Source of the DNA: Hyphomonadaceae bacterium TMED5
GTDB taxonomy: Bacteria; Pseudomonadota; Alphaproteobacteria; Caulobacterales; Hyphomonadaceae
Reading direction: 5' to 3'
Length of the DNA: 64,000 nt
Assembly: GCA_002173095.1 (NCBI GenBank)
Contig: NHBK01000008.1
Coordinates: 62,001-126,000, forward strand
Both the position numbers and the translations under genes were made by a program. The notes beneath the pieces are model-generated. The model searched no databases. It was not told where the DNA came from and saw only the letters and a list, made by a program, of their open reading frames with translations. Shown piece by piece: positions 62,876-64,000 of this stretch. How positions within the stretch are numbered: position 1 is the stretch's first letter; each line of letters begins with the position of its first letter.

Positions 62876-63486
62876 TACTGAGCACCCTCTCCCGCTTTCT
62901 CATCACCCGGAATGAGTGCCTGAGCACCTTCCCATGGCGAGAGGAAATCAAAGTTACGGTATTCCTGAACCAGCTTAACAGGTTCATAAACCACGCGCTT
63001 TTCGAGCTCGTCATAACGAACTTCAACATAACCCGTGAGCGGGAAATCTTTGCGCAGCGGATGCCCCTCAAAGCCGTAATCCGTCAGGAGACGACGCATG
63101 TCGGTATTGCCCGCGAAAAGCACACCATACATGTCGAGTGCTTCACGCTCGAACCATTCAGCAACCGGGAAAACTTCCACAATACTCGGCACTGCGGTCT
63201 CAGCATCCGTGCTGATTTTCACGCGGATCCGCTGATTCATACGCATGCTCAGCATGTGATAGACGATCTCAAATCGCTCGCGGCGTTGAGGAAAGTCTAC
63301 ACCGCAAATATCGACCAGCGTCTCGAAGCGACACTGACTGTCATCACGGAGAAATTTGATCAGCGAGCGGATCTGGTCACGCACACAGTAAAGCGTCAGC
63401 TCACCATGGGTGATCTCCCATTTCTGAACCGCATGCGGCTCAGCGTGAGAGATGTGATCAGCAAGATCGTTCAGAGTTTCGTCCAC
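62875..63486 (-). CDS. nuoC: NADH-quinone oxidoreductase subunit C
   Basis: The 30-kDa-type peripheral subunit, 203 residues. The signature is [22 protein letters not shown] and, later, [47 protein letters not shown]. It is separate from nuoD, unlike the NuoCD fusion of E. coli. The start is GTG 63486 with GGGGAA just upstream. It lies 9 bp after nuoB. Confidence 0.97.
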   Translation of the reverse strand: MDETLNDLADHISHAEPHAVQKWEITHGELTLYCVRDQIRSLIKFLRDDSQCRFETLVDICGVDFPQRRERFEIVYHMLSMRMNQRIRVKISTDAETAVPSIVEVFPVAEWFEREALDMYGVLFAGNTDMRRLLTDYGFEGHPLRKDFPLTGYVEVRYDELEKRVVYEPVKLVQEYRNFDFLSPWEGAQALIPGDEKAGEGAQ

Positions 63487-63495
63487 TTGCTTCCC

Positions 63496-64000
63496 CTATC
63501 GCTCAATCGTGCCTTCGCGGCGGATTTTCTTCTGAAGCTGAAGAAGGCCATACACGAGCGCTTCTGCTGTCGGAGGACAGCCAGGAATGTAAATATCGAC
63601 CGGAACAACACGGTCACAGCCACGAACGACCGCATAGCTATAGTGGTAATATCCACCACCATTCGCACAGGATCCCATGGAGATCACATAGCGCGGCTCT
63701 GGCATCTGGTCGTAAACTTTGCGGAGCGCAGGAGCCATTTTATTGGTCAGCGTTCCGGCTACAATCATTACGTCAGACTGACGAGGCGACCCGCGCGGAG
63801 CCATACCGAAGCGCTCAAGGTCATAACGCGGGTTACCGGCGTGCATCATTTCAACAGCGCAGCAAGCCAGACCGAACGTCATCCACATCATGGAGCCGGT
63901 ACGAGCCCAGGTAATCAGATCGTCAGCAGCAGCGACAAAGAACCCTTTGTCAGCAAGCTCGTCACTCAGACCCGCAAAGAACGGATCGTCACCGCGAACC
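63496..64000 (-). CDS. nuoB: NADH-quinone oxidoreductase subunit B (N-terminus cut by window end)
   Basis: Holds 4Fe-4S cluster N2, the last electron carrier before quinone. The frame stays open to the window end: I read about 168 codons, with [33 protein letters not shown] near the visible start. The N2 ligands are the adjacent cysteines in GLACCAVEM, one in [11 protein letters not shown] and one in [10 protein letters not shown]. The first ATG in the visible part (63891) is internal and not the start. nuoA and the true start of nuoB lie beyond the window. Confidence 0.97.
   Translation of the reverse strand, partial: VRGDDPFFAGLSDELADKGFFVAAADDLITWARTGSMMWMTFGLACCAVEMMHAGNPRYDLERFGMAPRGSPRQSDVMIVAGTLTNKMAPALRKVYDQMPEPRYVISMGSCANGGGYYHYSYAVVRGCDRVVPVDIYIPGCPPTAEALVYGLLQLQKKIRREGTIER

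Noticed and set aside
61931-62881. A 316-codon open frame on the plus strand opposite nuoD
   Set aside because: It lies entirely antisense to a well-conserved nuoD gene, has no ribosome site or recognisable domain, and is rich in His/Arg/Asn as expected from a reverse-strand shadow.

Overview
The window is a housekeeping region of an alphaproteobacterial chromosome. By eye the G+C content is in the mid-fifties percent. Gene order, an E1-beta subunit that carries its own lipoyl domain, an intact GAAC-N7-GAAC LexA operator, a short proline-tRNA ligase and LpxI in place of LpxH all point to Alphaproteobacteria. Within that class a Caulobacterales/Maricaulales (Hyphomonadaceae-like) bacterium fits best. 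The genus cannot be decided from the sequence alone. I found no tRNA, rRNA, CRISPR array, insertion sequence, phage gene or broken gene, and no gap longer than 150 bases.

Layout. Positions 1-12.7 kb are mostly minus strand: tpiA, secG, pyrG, rpmF, eno, ftsB, then pdhA-pdhB-pdhC-lpdA and, past one plus-strand acyl-ACP synthetase gene, the lipoyl synthase gene lipA (cut by the window start). This set joins lower glycolysis to acetyl-CoA: enolase, pyruvate dehydrogenase, and the enzyme that makes the lipoyl cofactor for its swinging arms. Positions 12.8-24.2 kb are mostly plus strand: ppiD, trpE-trpG-trpD-trpC, the SOS repressor lexA with its operator, then gltX and gltA. comEC lies on the minus strand between lexA and gltX and overlaps both. 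A strong bidirectional terminator at about 24.2 kb closes this block and the opposing lpx block.

Positions 24.2-38.5 kb (minus strand) form the translation/envelope cluster rpsB-tsf-pyrH-frr-uppS-cdsA-dxr-rseP-bamA-skp-lpxD-lpxA-lpxI-lpxB. It covers isoprenoid, phospholipid and lipid A synthesis plus outer-membrane protein assembly. Positions 38.5-64 kb (minus strand) run from complex I (nuoB to nuoN, with nuoB cut by the window end) through birA, coaX, an RNase J gene, a methylmalonyl-CoA epimerase gene, a small DUF1467 gene, proS, the Lol lipoprotein exporter and dnaE.

I did not find an exotic new system. The items most worth a second look are: the Asp-to-Gly change in the DHRxxDG motif of the pyruvate dehydrogenase E2; the free-standing Aas-type acyl-ACP synthetase between lpdA and lipA; a 70-residue two-helix membrane protein translationally coupled between nuoE and nuoF; the long C-terminal extension of NuoE; and the apparent absence of fabZ, moaC-moeA and kdsA from neighbourhoods where many alphaproteobacteria keep them.
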